Shown here: piece after piece, positions 49,063 to 57,627 of the stretch
Position numbering within the stretch: the stretch's first letter is position 1
Layout of the letters: every line of letters starts with the position of its first letter
Assembly: GCF_005938385.1 (NCBI RefSeq)
Contig: NZ_VCRA01000010.1
Span: forward strand, 124,001-188,000
DNA length: 64,000 nucleotides
Reading direction: 5' to 3'
Source of the DNA: Paenibacillus mesophilus
GTDB lineage: Bacteria; Bacillota; Bacilli; Paenibacillales; NBRC-103111
Program-made: the position numbers and the translations under genes
Notes under the pieces: generated by a model
Told to the model about the DNA's origin: nothing
Databases searched by the model: none
Seen by the model: the letters and a program-made list of their open reading frames with translations, nothing else

Positions 49063-52000
49063 ATGGCAATAATAACGTTATACCCTGTACAAATGCTACA
49101 CTATGACTATCAATATGAGGAAACTTGTGATGACAACGGTGAAAATTGTTATCAATATAATGAGCGCCTGTATTGGTACAATATATCTGGTAATCAAGCC
49201 CTGTCACCTTATATTAGATTCGATTTTAGCGGCTTACCTGCTACTATCACTAGTGCTACGCTCAAAGCTACTTGGACAGTAACGACTTCTGGTTATCTTG
49301 GAACCTCAGTTTATCTCTCAAAAGCTCAATATATACCAACTGCTGGATCAACAGTAAACGGTTATTGGGGTGCTCATTTTTATGATGATCAGTCTGGTGG
49401 CTCAAACGGCCCTGTTCCTGTTCGCTCAATAGAAGTCCAATACCCTCTTACGCAATTTGTGCAAGATTGTAAAAATGGGACTAGAGCTAACTATGGTATT
49501 AGATGGGGGTATTGGCCGGGATACCTTGAAGCAAATACGATACGTCTCGAAGTAGATGTACCTAATACCGCACCGGGACAGCCTGCCCCTCAATCACCTG
49601 CTCACGGTGGATGGTATAGTACAGGATCACCAGTAGTTAGTTGGATATTTAGCGATCCTGATGCTGGAAACTACCAAGGGGCTTGGGCTGTCCATATTAT
49701 CGACAATAATACGAATGGAGTTGTTAGGGACACAGGCTGGCAAACAGGACAAGCGACATCATGGACGATAAGTCCTGCTCTGCCAAGTGGGACGTATCGA
49801 TACCGAATCATTACTCAGGACCAAAGCGGAGCCGTAGGTCCGTGGTCATGGGAACCCTTGTTTTATGTTGATACTGTTTTGCCTACGACAACAGGGACGG
49901 ACGGGACATCAGTTACATCTTCCACGGGAAGTTATCGTAAACACTTGTACAACGTCTCCGATAACATGGGAGTAAACCGTGTAGAGTTTTGGGACTATCA
50001 TGCGCCTACAGGTGGCTGGATTCATCGAGGGGTAGGGACAAACGCAGGTGGAGGGACATGGTATTATGATTTCCCTTACCGTGGAGACGGGACATACCAA
50101 ATAGACATCCGAGCGTACGATAACGCAGGTAATATAGCAGGAAATACCGTTTATACCTCTTATCACGTTATTGACCGTATCGCCCCCACTCCGGGGACGA
50201 TAGACCCTCATTCCATTCATCCAACGAATCAGGGGACTGTAAGAAAGCATACGAAGAACTGGACAGATGCAGGAGGGGCCAACGTTCAATACGCACACGC
50301 CTACTGGATGAAAGAGGGCGGAGGGTGGAATGGGCCATTTGCCGCAAATACGTGGAACGACGGTCAAGCAGGGTCCGACTTCTTTTATGATTTCCCGTTA
50401 AACCAAGGGGACGGTCTGTATGCTGTACGTTTCTGGGTTTATGATGCCGCTAACAATGGAGCGTATTTAGATACAACATATCGTGTTGATACTGTATCCC
50501 CGACACAAGGGACAATCGATCCTCATTCGATTCATGCAACCAATACAGGGACGATCAGAAAGCATACGTTCAACTGGTCTGATTCCAATTCAGGTATCTC
50601 TTACGCACACGCTTACTGGAATAGGAATGGCGCGGGGTGGAATGGGCCGTTTGCCGCTACTTTCTGGGACAATGGACAACCGGGAGCCGATTTCTATTAC
50701 GATTTTCCTCTCAATCAAGGAGACGGATATTACACCTGCCGTTTCCATGTCTATGATAACGCGGGACTTAATAACTCTTTAGACACATCTTATATAGTGG
50801 ACGTAACTCCGCCTGTAATTGGAAATGTGTCTAATAATTATACTGTAAGCGTAGCTCCGGGCGGGACATTCCGAGTATGGGCCTACAATGTTACCGACCC
50901 TACATCGGGCGTATCGATAGTGAAATTCCCTGCGTGGCACGGGGACAATGGACAAGATGATCTTGTTTGGTATAACGGGACTAAAGACGGTGGATCGAAT
51001 AACTGGTATTGTGACATCCCTATAGCCAATCACGGTAATAAAGAGGGACAGTACGGGGTTCACATCCATGCTTATGATAATGCAGGTAACGTAAATACCT
51101 CTTATGCTGTATACGTCACTGTAGACCGCACCGCCCCAACGTTATCGAGCGTAACATCAAATCAGTACTTTAACACCCAGCCCAATAGTACTTTTCGTCT
51201 GTGGGCTACCGGCGTAGTGGATAATATAAGCGCGGTTTCGGTGGTCAGGTTCCCTACGGCGCAATTCCCGGGTACTAACTTTATATGGCATGATGGTGTT
51301 AGAAACGGGGCTACCAATGACTGGTATTGCGATATACCGATCAGTAGTTATGGCAATGCGGAAGGTACGTATACGACACATGTATATACTTATGATAGTG
51401 TCGGGAACGGCGTTATGCGGGCCGAGGTCACAAACTTTGTTGACCGAACACCACCTTCATCATCGAGTCACTACATCGAGGGTTACAACAACTACGGTGC
51501 AACAAATGCATCGTCTGGAAATTTACGACTTGTTTGGTCCTATAATGACGGCACGCCACAGACAGCCTACCATATTGCAGGGTCTAACACTGCTTGGGCT
51601 CAATGGAATTATGATCCGGGTGAAATCTTTAGTGGCAACAATTATCACGATGTTCCGTTAGCAGGAATGCCGGAGGGACTGTGGCACTTTGCTGTTTATG
51701 TAAGGGACTCCGCTGGTAATTGGTCGGGTCCTGCAGGTGGCTATGCTATTTACGTCGACCGCGCCGTTCCTACTATAGCCAGCGTCTCCCCCCAACAATA
51801 CACCAAAGAAAACTCCATTTGGATGGCTGCCTATAACGTCACGGACGGGCTTTCGGGCGTAGCATCGGTGAACGTTCACGCCGTACGGCCGGATGGTTCA
51901 TGGTACCTGCTCGGTAACGCGGCCAAAAATCCGAATAATAACGATTGGTTATACCATGTACCAGATATTACGACAGAAGGACAATGGGGCTACGATTTCC

Positions 52001-52872
52001 GTGCAGTCGATAACGCCGGGAATAGTACAGCCCCTGTTCGTGCTTATGTTATCAAGGACACAACCTCGCCCATGATCACCAGCGTCCAAGGATATAGCTA
52101 TACGAACCTGACTACTGGGACGTATTCGGTATGGTGTTACGGCATTGTCGAAGGTGGGGCGGGTTTAGATTATTTGGAGGTATGGTATTTAGTCCCGGGG
52201 GGCGCATGGACGAAAACATACGGAACTTTCAGCGGGAGTGATGGATACGTAAATATTCCTTTAGGCGCCCAAGGGGAATACATCGTCCGTTTCCACCCTT
52301 ATGACAGGGCAGGGAACGGGAATTCGACCGGCTGGGAAACGAAATTTTTCGTCGACTCCCAGCGCGCTAACGATCCGAAACCTTCTGCCGTGTGGGGGAC
52401 AACGACGGCGGATTTCGTCTGGAGCGTTTTTTCCGATCCGGCTCCTTCATCCGGCCGAAAATCGACACATATGTACCTCGGAGAATGGAACGGTTCCGCG
52501 TATGTCGGGACACCGCTCTATAACGGTACGAATATTGGGGACGTAACCCAGCTGCATGTTAGCAATCTGAAGCCGGGAACCCGATACCGCTATACGGTTA
52601 CGTACCATGACAATGCAGACAACGAATCCGCCTTTACGTACAAAGAGTTCGTCACCAAAAAGAAAATAGGGACATATCCCGTTACAGTAAAAACCGGCCT
52701 TACCCTAAATCTGCCGCTGTACGATCCTAATTCCGGAGTAGTCGGTCCTACGCCGATGCGGGTTGTTACTTCTGCGGGAGTAGGGGTATTCGAGTTGGTA
52801 AGCATAACGGATCCTGCGGCAAGTCAGATGCGGTTAAGTACGGCGGCGGGTGTTAAAGCCATTTCGACTTAA
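49063..52872 (+). CDS. Large putative receptor-binding protein with GBS Bsp-like repeats
   Basis: A 1269-residue protein without a signal peptide. Residues 1-170 resemble a DNRLRE-type beta-sandwich (IRFDFSGLPATITSATLKATW). A fibronectin-like unit follows (about 172-272). About eight ~95-residue Ig-like units come next, each with YDNAGN, the WYYDFPY/WYCDIP motif and a VD-x-(T/V)-(A/P)P junction, matching the GBS Bsp-like family. A fibronectin-like unit and a ~100-residue tail end it. Base composition is visibly AT-richer than the neighbours, with rarer codons, suggesting separate acquisition. Position between fibre and lysis genes supports a host-recognition role. AAGGAGG precedes ATG; a terminator follows. 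Confidence 0.8.
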   Translation: MAIITLYPVQMLHYDYQYEETCDDNGENCYQYNERLYWYNISGNQALSPYIRFDFSGLPATITSATLKATWTVTTSGYLGTSVYLSKAQYIPTAGSTVNGYWGAHFYDDQSGGSNGPVPVRSIEVQYPLTQFVQDCKNGTRANYGIRWGYWPGYLEANTIRLEVDVPNTAPGQPAPQSPAHGGWYSTGSPVVSWIFSDPDAGNYQGAWAVHIIDNNTNGVVRDTGWQTGQATSWTISPALPSGTYRYRIITQDQSGAVGPWSWEPLFYVDTVLPTTTGTDGTSVTSSTGSYRKHLYNVSDNMGVNRVEFWDYHAPTGGWIHRGVGTNAGGGTWYYDFPYRGDGTYQIDIRAYDNAGNIAGNTVYTSYHVIDRIAPTPGTIDPHSIHPTNQGTVRKHTKNWTDAGGANVQYAHAYWMKEGGGWNGPFAANTWNDGQAGSDFFYDFPLNQGDGLYAVRFWVYDAANNGAYLDTTYRVDTVSPTQGTIDPHSIHATNTGTIRKHTFNWSDSNSGISYAHAYWNRNGAGWNGPFAATFWDNGQPGADFYYDFPLNQGDGYYTCRFHVYDNAGLNNSLDTSYIVDVTPPVIGNVSNNYTVSVAPGGTFRVWAYNVTDPTSGVSIVKFPAWHGDNGQDDLVWYNGTKDGGSNNWYCDIPIANHGNKEGQYGVHIHAYDNAGNVNTSYAVYVTVDRTAPTLSSVTSNQYFNTQPNSTFRLWATGVVDNISAVSVVRFPTAQFPGTNFIWHDGVRNGATNDWYCDIPISSYGNAEGTYTTHVYTYDSVGNGVMRAEVTNFVDRTPPSSSSHYIEGYNNYGATNASSGNLRLVWSYNDGTPQTAYHIAGSNTAWAQWNYDPGEIFSGNNYHDVPLAGMPEGLWHFAVYVRDSAGNWSGPAGGYAIYVDRAVPTIASVSPQQYTKENSIWMAAYNVTDGLSGVASVNVHAVRPDGSWYLLGNAAKNPNNNDWLYHVPDITTEGQWGYDFRAVDNAGNSTAPVRAYVIKDTTSPMITSVQGYSYTNLTTGTYSVWCYGIVEGGAGLDYLEVWYLVPGGAWTKTYGTFSGSDGYVNIPLGAQGEYIVRFHPYDRAGNGNSTGWETKFFVDSQRANDPKPSAVWGTTTADFVWSVFSDPAPSSGRKSTHMYLGEWNGSAYVGTPLYNGTNIGDVTQLHVSNLKPGTRYRYTVTYHDNADNESAFTYKEFVTKKKIGTYPVTVKTGLTLNLPLYDPNSGVVGPTPMRVVTSAGVGVFELVSITDPAASQMRLSTAAGVKAIST

Positions 52873-52906
52873 AAATAGGGATGCGGTGGAGTTTCCCGTT
52901 TTCAAG

Positions 52907-52932
52907 GGAGCAGAGCAATCTGCTCCTTTTCT
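52907..52932 (+). terminator. Intrinsic terminator after the large protein gene
   Basis: GGAGCAGA/TCTGCTCC is a perfect 8-bp stem with GCAA loop followed by TTTTCTCT. The lysis genes therefore need readthrough or their own promoter. Confidence 0.88.
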
Positions 52933-52966
52933 CTATAATTTCAAGCAGACAGGACGGTGGATCAAA

Positions 52967-53350
52967 GTGGGCGAACACGATATCTGCCAAGTTCAGATCG
53001 ATACGTTAAGGGAAGATTTCCATGAGTTTAAGCGCGATGTTTGGGAGCATCTGAAGGAAGTGCGAGAGAGTCATAAAATTTACGCCGAGACGATTACGGT
53101 GCTGAGGGAGAATGTCGTTCGGCTAACCGGTCTTGCCGAGCGTCAGGACGATAAGCTGGAGGCGATTAACCAGGAGCTAAGTCTACTAAAATCAAATGCG
53201 AAAGAGTCGCCCGCGGCGGACGACCGGCTCTGGTACCAGCAGTTTATCGAGAACAAGGAAAAGTTTTTTATATACGTACTGGTCGTGTTGCTTGCCTTTT
53301 CTCTCGGCATAAGGGTGGAAGATGTCGCGAATGTGTTTGGGAGGATGTAG
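52967..53350 (+). CDS. xhlA: Hemolysin XhlA-like holin accessory
   Basis: A 127-residue protein: coiled coil (QIDTLREDFHEFKRDVWEHLKEV..., LTGLAERQDDKLEAI) followed by a single C-terminal membrane helix (FFIYVLVVLLAFSLGI). That is the XhlA layout; in PBSX it works with XhlB to release endolysin. The start is taken at GTG 52967 because the frame to 52850 would run through the terminator. The ribosome site is weak (AGGACGGTGG). Confidence 0.78.
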   Translation: MGEHDICQVQIDTLREDFHEFKRDVWEHLKEVRESHKIYAETITVLRENVVRLTGLAERQDDKLEAINQELSLLKSNAKESPAADDRLWYQQFIENKEKFFIYVLVVLLAFSLGIRVEDVANVFGRM

Positions 53351-53352
53351 GG

Positions 53353-53613
53353 ATGGCTGAAATGACGAACGATATTTTAATGCTCGCCGCTGTAGTTACT
53401 TCTTATGTAGGCATATTGAAAGCGTACGGAGTGCCCAGTAAGCATAATCATTTGTTCAGTTTGGCGATCGCGGCCGTCTTTGTGCTGGTGTCCGACCACA
53501 TCCAACAAATACTGCTGACCGTATCGCTGGTCGGTTTAACGGCGAGCGGAGCGTATCACTACTCGAAAGGTCAAAACAGAAACGGGGATCGGGAAGATGC
53601 AGACACGAAATAG
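53353..53613 (+). CDS. Phage holin, XhlB-like
   Basis: An 86-residue protein with two membrane helices (about 8-25 and 36-65), a short polar loop and a charged tail. It would make holes in the cytoplasmic membrane for the endolysin. Three bases after XhlA; it overlaps the lysozyme gene by 17 bases. The family is inferred from size, topology and neighbours. Confidence 0.8.
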   Translation: MAEMTNDILMLAAVVTSYVGILKAYGVPSKHNHLFSLAIAAVFVLVSDHIQQILLTVSLVGLTASGAYHYSKGQNRNGDREDADTK

Positions 53614-54469
53614 CGGCAATGCGCAAGGGATCGACGTTTCCAGATGGCAAGGCCGTATAGATTGGCAGGCCGTGAAACAGGCTGGAATTGAATTCGTCAT
53701 GATGAAAGCTACGGAAGGGACCCAACGGGTCGATCCCAACCTGTATCAGAATTACCAAGGCGCCAAGGCCGCCGGCATCCCTCTCGGATTTTACCATTTC
53801 GCACATGTATCCAACGATCCGATTAAAGAGGCAGAGCATTATTTGCATACGGTTATCGGCCTGGATGCGGAGCTGTGGCATGTTCTGGATATGGAGCATG
53901 GTTCGCTTGACGGCAAATCCTTTATAAAATCTCAAGTCAGCGATTGGTCCAGACTATGGCTGAATAAGGTTCAAGCATGCACAGGCAAGCCGCCGATGAT
54001 TTACACGGGCGCCTCTTTTGCCAGGACCTTTTTCGAAGCGGATTTAGGCTCTTATCCTTTATGGGTAGCCCATTATGGGACTAATACTCCGATGAGCAAT
54101 CCGGTTTGGAGCCGGTGGACTATGTTCCAATACAGCGAAAAGGGGCGGGTAGACGGCATTTCCGGACATGTAGACCTGAATGAACTGGATGGACATCTCG
54201 GGCAGTATTTATTTCGAATCAAGGGAGAGGATCGGCGAGTGAAGTTTACGGATGAATGGCAGTGGGGTGTTTTGACGAGCGCATTGCATGGGTTGTATGA
54301 AAAAAGTGTTACCTGCGAGCTGGAGCGCCCGCTTGTGACGGACTACAAATGGGCGGCCCAGGCGTATAACCGGGAGATGACGTTGGACGATCTGGCGTGG
54401 CTCGCCATTGTGCTGATCGCAAAGGATAAAGGGGTCGATCTGCGGCAAGAACAGGACGGAACCATGTAG
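53597..54469 (+). CDS. GH25 endolysin (N-acetylmuramidase)
   Basis: A 290-residue enzyme. The GH25 barrel covers about residues 8-200: GIDVSRWQG (D13), VMMKATEGT, FYHFAHV, the catalytic pair in WHVLDMEHG (D98, E100), and VDLNELDG. Family 25 muramidases cleave MurNAc-GlcNAc bonds. A C-terminal ~85-residue helical domain (FTDEWQWGVLTSALHGLYEKS..., MTLDDLAWLAIVLIAKD) may bind the wall. No signal peptide, so it needs the holin. It is the last gene of the tail locus. Confidence 0.9.
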   Translation: MQTRNSGNAQGIDVSRWQGRIDWQAVKQAGIEFVMMKATEGTQRVDPNLYQNYQGAKAAGIPLGFYHFAHVSNDPIKEAEHYLHTVIGLDAELWHVLDMEHGSLDGKSFIKSQVSDWSRLWLNKVQACTGKPPMIYTGASFARTFFEADLGSYPLWVAHYGTNTPMSNPVWSRWTMFQYSEKGRVDGISGHVDLNELDGHLGQYLFRIKGEDRRVKFTDEWQWGVLTSALHGLYEKSVTCELERPLVTDYKWAAQAYNREMTLDDLAWLAIVLIAKDKGVDLRQEQDGTM

Positions 54470-54625
54470 GAACAACCGGGCGGTCCGCGCCAAACACCGC
54501 ACATGCTGAAAACCTCGCCTTCATTCCCTTCAAAATCTCTTAACAAACCGCACGATTCGCGATAACACTCCGTGGTTAAGCTATAGCTAAACATCATTAG
54601 TCCAAAGCCAAGGAGGTACGCGGTC

Positions 54626-55018
54626 ATGGTTCAGAACATGCGATTATGGCTTGCGCCACTGTTAACGATCTTGCTGCTCGTGGCTCATGCGGCTGTCCAA
54701 AGGCAGACGGACTTCGCGGCAGCCGAAAATGCCCTCCCCTCCAGAGCAATTCCAACCCTCTCTATTGTAGAAGCAAACGATTTTCCCGGAAACCTCGTAA
54801 CGGTCAGAGGAAAAGTCATTTCCACTCCCGCAACCTCGCCCGACGGCAATATTACGGCCTTCATCGAGGACGAAACGGGCACGCTGCGAATATCCGTAGA
54901 AGGAGCATCCACCGCATTGCGAAAGGGCTATAACGTTCAAGTGACAGGCAAAATCGGCGGCGACTCCAACATGATCGTATTAAAAACAAGAGCGTCCGAG
55001 ATTGTTGTACTTCCTTGA
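54626..55018 (+). CDS. Exported OB-fold protein
   Basis: A 130-residue protein with an N-terminal hydrophobic segment (about 5-22) and a predicted signal or anchor. The rest is an OB-fold: LVTVRGKVISTPATS, GNITAFIEDETGTLRISVEG, YNVQVTGKIGG. Such tRNA-anti-like or BOF domains bind nucleic acids or ligands outside the cell. The function is unknown. AAGGAGG lies upstream of ATG. The preceding 156-base gap, at the end of the tail locus, holds no recognised att site. Confidence 0.7.
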   Translation: MVQNMRLWLAPLLTILLLVAHAAVQRQTDFAAAENALPSRAIPTLSIVEANDFPGNLVTVRGKVISTPATSPDGNITAFIEDETGTLRISVEGASTALRKGYNVQVTGKIGGDSNMIVLKTRASEIVVLP

Positions 55019-55052
55019 AGAGCGATATAATTTGCAAGATCATTTACGATCC

Positions 55053-55079
55053 GCCGGGCTTCAAGTCCGGCTTTTTTTG
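55053..55079 (+). terminator. Intrinsic terminator after the OB-fold gene
   Basis: GCCGG/CCGGC, extended by GCTT/AAGT pairing with one G-U, is followed by seven T. Confidence 0.85.
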
Positions 55080-55260
55080 CGTTTATGGCGACTGCGGGGT
55101 GATGAATTTGTTCACGCCTTTCTGTTTTCGGACTTCGGCTGCCCCATATTTTCCATTGTACCCGCCGCGACAACACAGCATATACTATAAATAGGATAGA
55201 ATATGACACGTTTCTCCCTGAACGAACTGAGCTTCACGAACCGGCGAAAGGGGAATGCAG

Positions 55261-56463
55261 ATGAATGCGATGAACTCCGCTATGGAAAATATCGGCCGAT
55301 ACGGAGCCAATAACTACAATCCGCTGCCTGTCATGCTTGTCCGCGGTGACGGCGTTTGGGTGGAGGATCCGGAAGGCAACCGTTACTTGGATATGCTTAG
55401 CAGCTACTCAGCGTTGAATTATGGGCATCGCCACCCGAGAATCGTTGAGGCACTCAAGGAGCAGGTGGATTTGATAACGCTTACATCCCGCGCGTTTCAT
55501 AGCGAGCCGTTAGGTGCGTTCTATGAGAAGCTTGCCCGACTGAGCGGCAAAACGATGTTCCTGCCGATGAATACAGGCGCCGAAGCGGTGGAAACGGCCA
55601 CCAAAGCCGCACGCCGATGGGCTTACGATAAGAAAGGCGTTCCTGACGGGCAGGCGGAGATCATCGTTTGCGAAGGGAATTTTCACGGACGGACGATTAC
55701 GGTTACTTCCTTTTCATCGGCGCCGGAATACAAGCGGGGATTCGGACCTTTTACACCGGGGTTCAAAATGGTTCCGTACGGGGATGCGGAGGCGCTTGAA
55801 CAAGCGATTACTCCCCATACGGCAGCTTTCCTCGTGGAGCCGATTCAAGGTGAAGCGGGCATTATTGTACCGAAGGTGGGCTATATAAGTGAAGCTGCGG
55901 AATTGTGCAAAAGGTACGGCGTCCTGTTGATGGCGGACGAGATTCAAACCGGCTTCGGTCGAACCGGCAAGCCGTTCGCTTGTGATTGGGAGCAAGTCGT
56001 GCCCGATGTGTACATTCTCGGCAAAGCGTTGGGCGGAGGCGTTTATCCGATTTCTGCGGTGGCGGCGGACAGGGACGTTCTCGAAGTGTTCGAGCCGGGC
56101 TCGCACGGTTCCACATTCGGAGGCAATCCGCTGGCCTGCGCTTGCGCGGTAGCGGCTATGGATGTTTTCGAGGGCGAGAGGTTGGCCGAACGATCGTTGG
56201 AACTGGGTGAATATGCGATGGCACGGCTCCGTTCCTTGGCAAGTCCGATCGTGAAGGACATCCGGGGTAAAGGTTTGTTTATCGGAATCGAGTTGGACCG
56301 CCAAGCAAGACCTTATTGCGAACGGCTGATGGGGCTGGGCGTACTGTGCAAAGAGACGCACGACACGACGATCCGTCTTGCTCCGCCGCTTACGATCACA
56401 CGGGAAGAGCTGGATTGGGGCTTGGAGAGGATCGGGCAAGTTCTTGCAGCTGCAGCAGGCTGA
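55261..56463 (+). CDS. rocD: Ornithine aminotransferase
   Basis: A 400-residue class III PLP aminotransferase. Signature parts are NTGAEAVETATKAAR (PLP phosphate), GNFHGRTI, the Asp in LLMADEIQTGFGRTG, and the Schiff-base Lys in YILGKALGGG. It converts ornithine plus 2-oxoglutarate to glutamate semialdehyde and glutamate. ATG 55261 is 7 bases after AAAGGGG; ATG 55255 is too close. It is followed 76 bases later by arginase, forming the arginine-degradation pair. Confidence 0.9.
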   Translation: MNAMNSAMENIGRYGANNYNPLPVMLVRGDGVWVEDPEGNRYLDMLSSYSALNYGHRHPRIVEALKEQVDLITLTSRAFHSEPLGAFYEKLARLSGKTMFLPMNTGAEAVETATKAARRWAYDKKGVPDGQAEIIVCEGNFHGRTITVTSFSSAPEYKRGFGPFTPGFKMVPYGDAEALEQAITPHTAAFLVEPIQGEAGIIVPKVGYISEAAELCKRYGVLLMADEIQTGFGRTGKPFACDWEQVVPDVYILGKALGGGVYPISAVAADRDVLEVFEPGSHGSTFGGNPLACACAVAAMDVFEGERLAERSLELGEYAMARLRSLASPIVKDIRGKGLFIGIELDRQARPYCERLMGLGVLCKETHDTTIRLAPPLTITREELDWGLERIGQVLAAAAG

Positions 56464-56539
56464 TCGATGGAAAGTGACTGTCTTTGCGGTAACGTTAGCG
56501 GGTGCTACTCTCAAGCTCGTCATGAAAGGAGCGTTCTGT

Positions 56540-57454
56540 ATGAATCCCCGAATTTGCAAAAACGTTTCCATAATCGGTGTGCCGATGGACCTTGGCGCCG
56601 ACCGGCGCGGAGTGGACATGGGGCCGAGTGCGATTCGCTGCGCGGGACTGGAGCAGCGTTTGGAGCAATTAGGTTATGCCGTGCAGGATGAGGGAGATTT
56701 GACCGTTCGGAGGGCGAAGGCCTATTCGGCCGTTCCGGAGTCGAACTTGAAATATTTGTATGAGATCGTCAGGGTCAACGAAGAGCTGGCGGATGCCGTA
56801 TCGGGCCTAATCGGAGGCGGTCGGTTTCCGTTGGTTTTGGGCGGGGATCACAGCATCGCGATCGGGACATTAGCTGGGGTGCTCCGGCACAAGGATAACA
56901 TCGGGGTAATCTGGTACGATGCACATGGCGACGTCAATACGGCGGATACGTCTCCTTCGGGCAACATTCACGGCATGGCGCTTGCGGTGGCGATGGGTTA
57001 CGGGCATCCCGCTTTGGTCGGAATCGGAGGGAATCGCCCCAAAGTGAAGCCGAACAATGTTGCCATCGTCGGCGCTCGTTCGTTGGACCCGGGGGAACGG
57101 TTTTTTTTGAAGGAGAAGGGTGTGAGCGTATTTACGATGCATGAAGTGGATCGATTCGGCATATCGCGGGTGATGGAGCTAGCGTTGAATGCGGTGACGC
57201 GAGGAACGGACGGCGTTCATGTTAGCTTCGATCTGGACGGAGTCGATCCGAAGGACGCTCCCGGTGTCGGCACTCCGGTGCAGGCCGGGATCAGCTTGCG
57301 GGAGAGCTTGCTTGCGATGGAACTGCTCTCCGATGCCAATGTAGTCACAAGCGCTGAATTCGTGGAGGTCAACCCGGCTTTGGACAGCCAAAACCAGACG
57401 GCGAAAGCCGCCGTTGAGCTGATTACATCTCTTCTTGGAGAGAAGCTGCTGTAA
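56540..57454 (+). CDS. rocF: Arginase
   Basis: A 304-residue ureohydrolase with all Mn ligand motifs: GGDHS (about 98), DAHGD (about 122), and DLDGVDP (about 230). SPSGNIHGM and EVNP are the other arginase landmarks. It hydrolyses arginine to ornithine and urea, feeding RocD. AAAGGA is 9 bases before ATG 56540; a longer frame from 56378 overlaps the rocD end. No RocR-type activator or sigma-54 promoter was recognised nearby. Confidence 0.92.
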   Translation: MNPRICKNVSIIGVPMDLGADRRGVDMGPSAIRCAGLEQRLEQLGYAVQDEGDLTVRRAKAYSAVPESNLKYLYEIVRVNEELADAVSGLIGGGRFPLVLGGDHSIAIGTLAGVLRHKDNIGVIWYDAHGDVNTADTSPSGNIHGMALAVAMGYGHPALVGIGGNRPKVKPNNVAIVGARSLDPGERFFLKEKGVSVFTMHEVDRFGISRVMELALNAVTRGTDGVHVSFDLDGVDPKDAPGVGTPVQAGISLRESLLAMELLSDANVVTSAEFVEVNPALDSQNQTAKAAVELITSLLGEKLL

Positions 57455-57627
57455 TTCGGCTGCTCTGCACGCGGGGTTGGACGGATGTGGTGCAAGTCTT
57501 GAATCGAAAAATTTCCATCTTGTAACGAGGAAGGAATTGTGAAATAATATTACACAGCGCGTTGATGTGCATGTATACAACAGGAATATTGGAAGCGCTC
57601 TCAACTAGTGTTAGGGAGGGATGGCAA

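Noticed and set aside
54470..54625. Attachment site at the right end of the tail locus
   Set aside because: No tRNA, no integrase and no direct repeat matching the left edge was seen.
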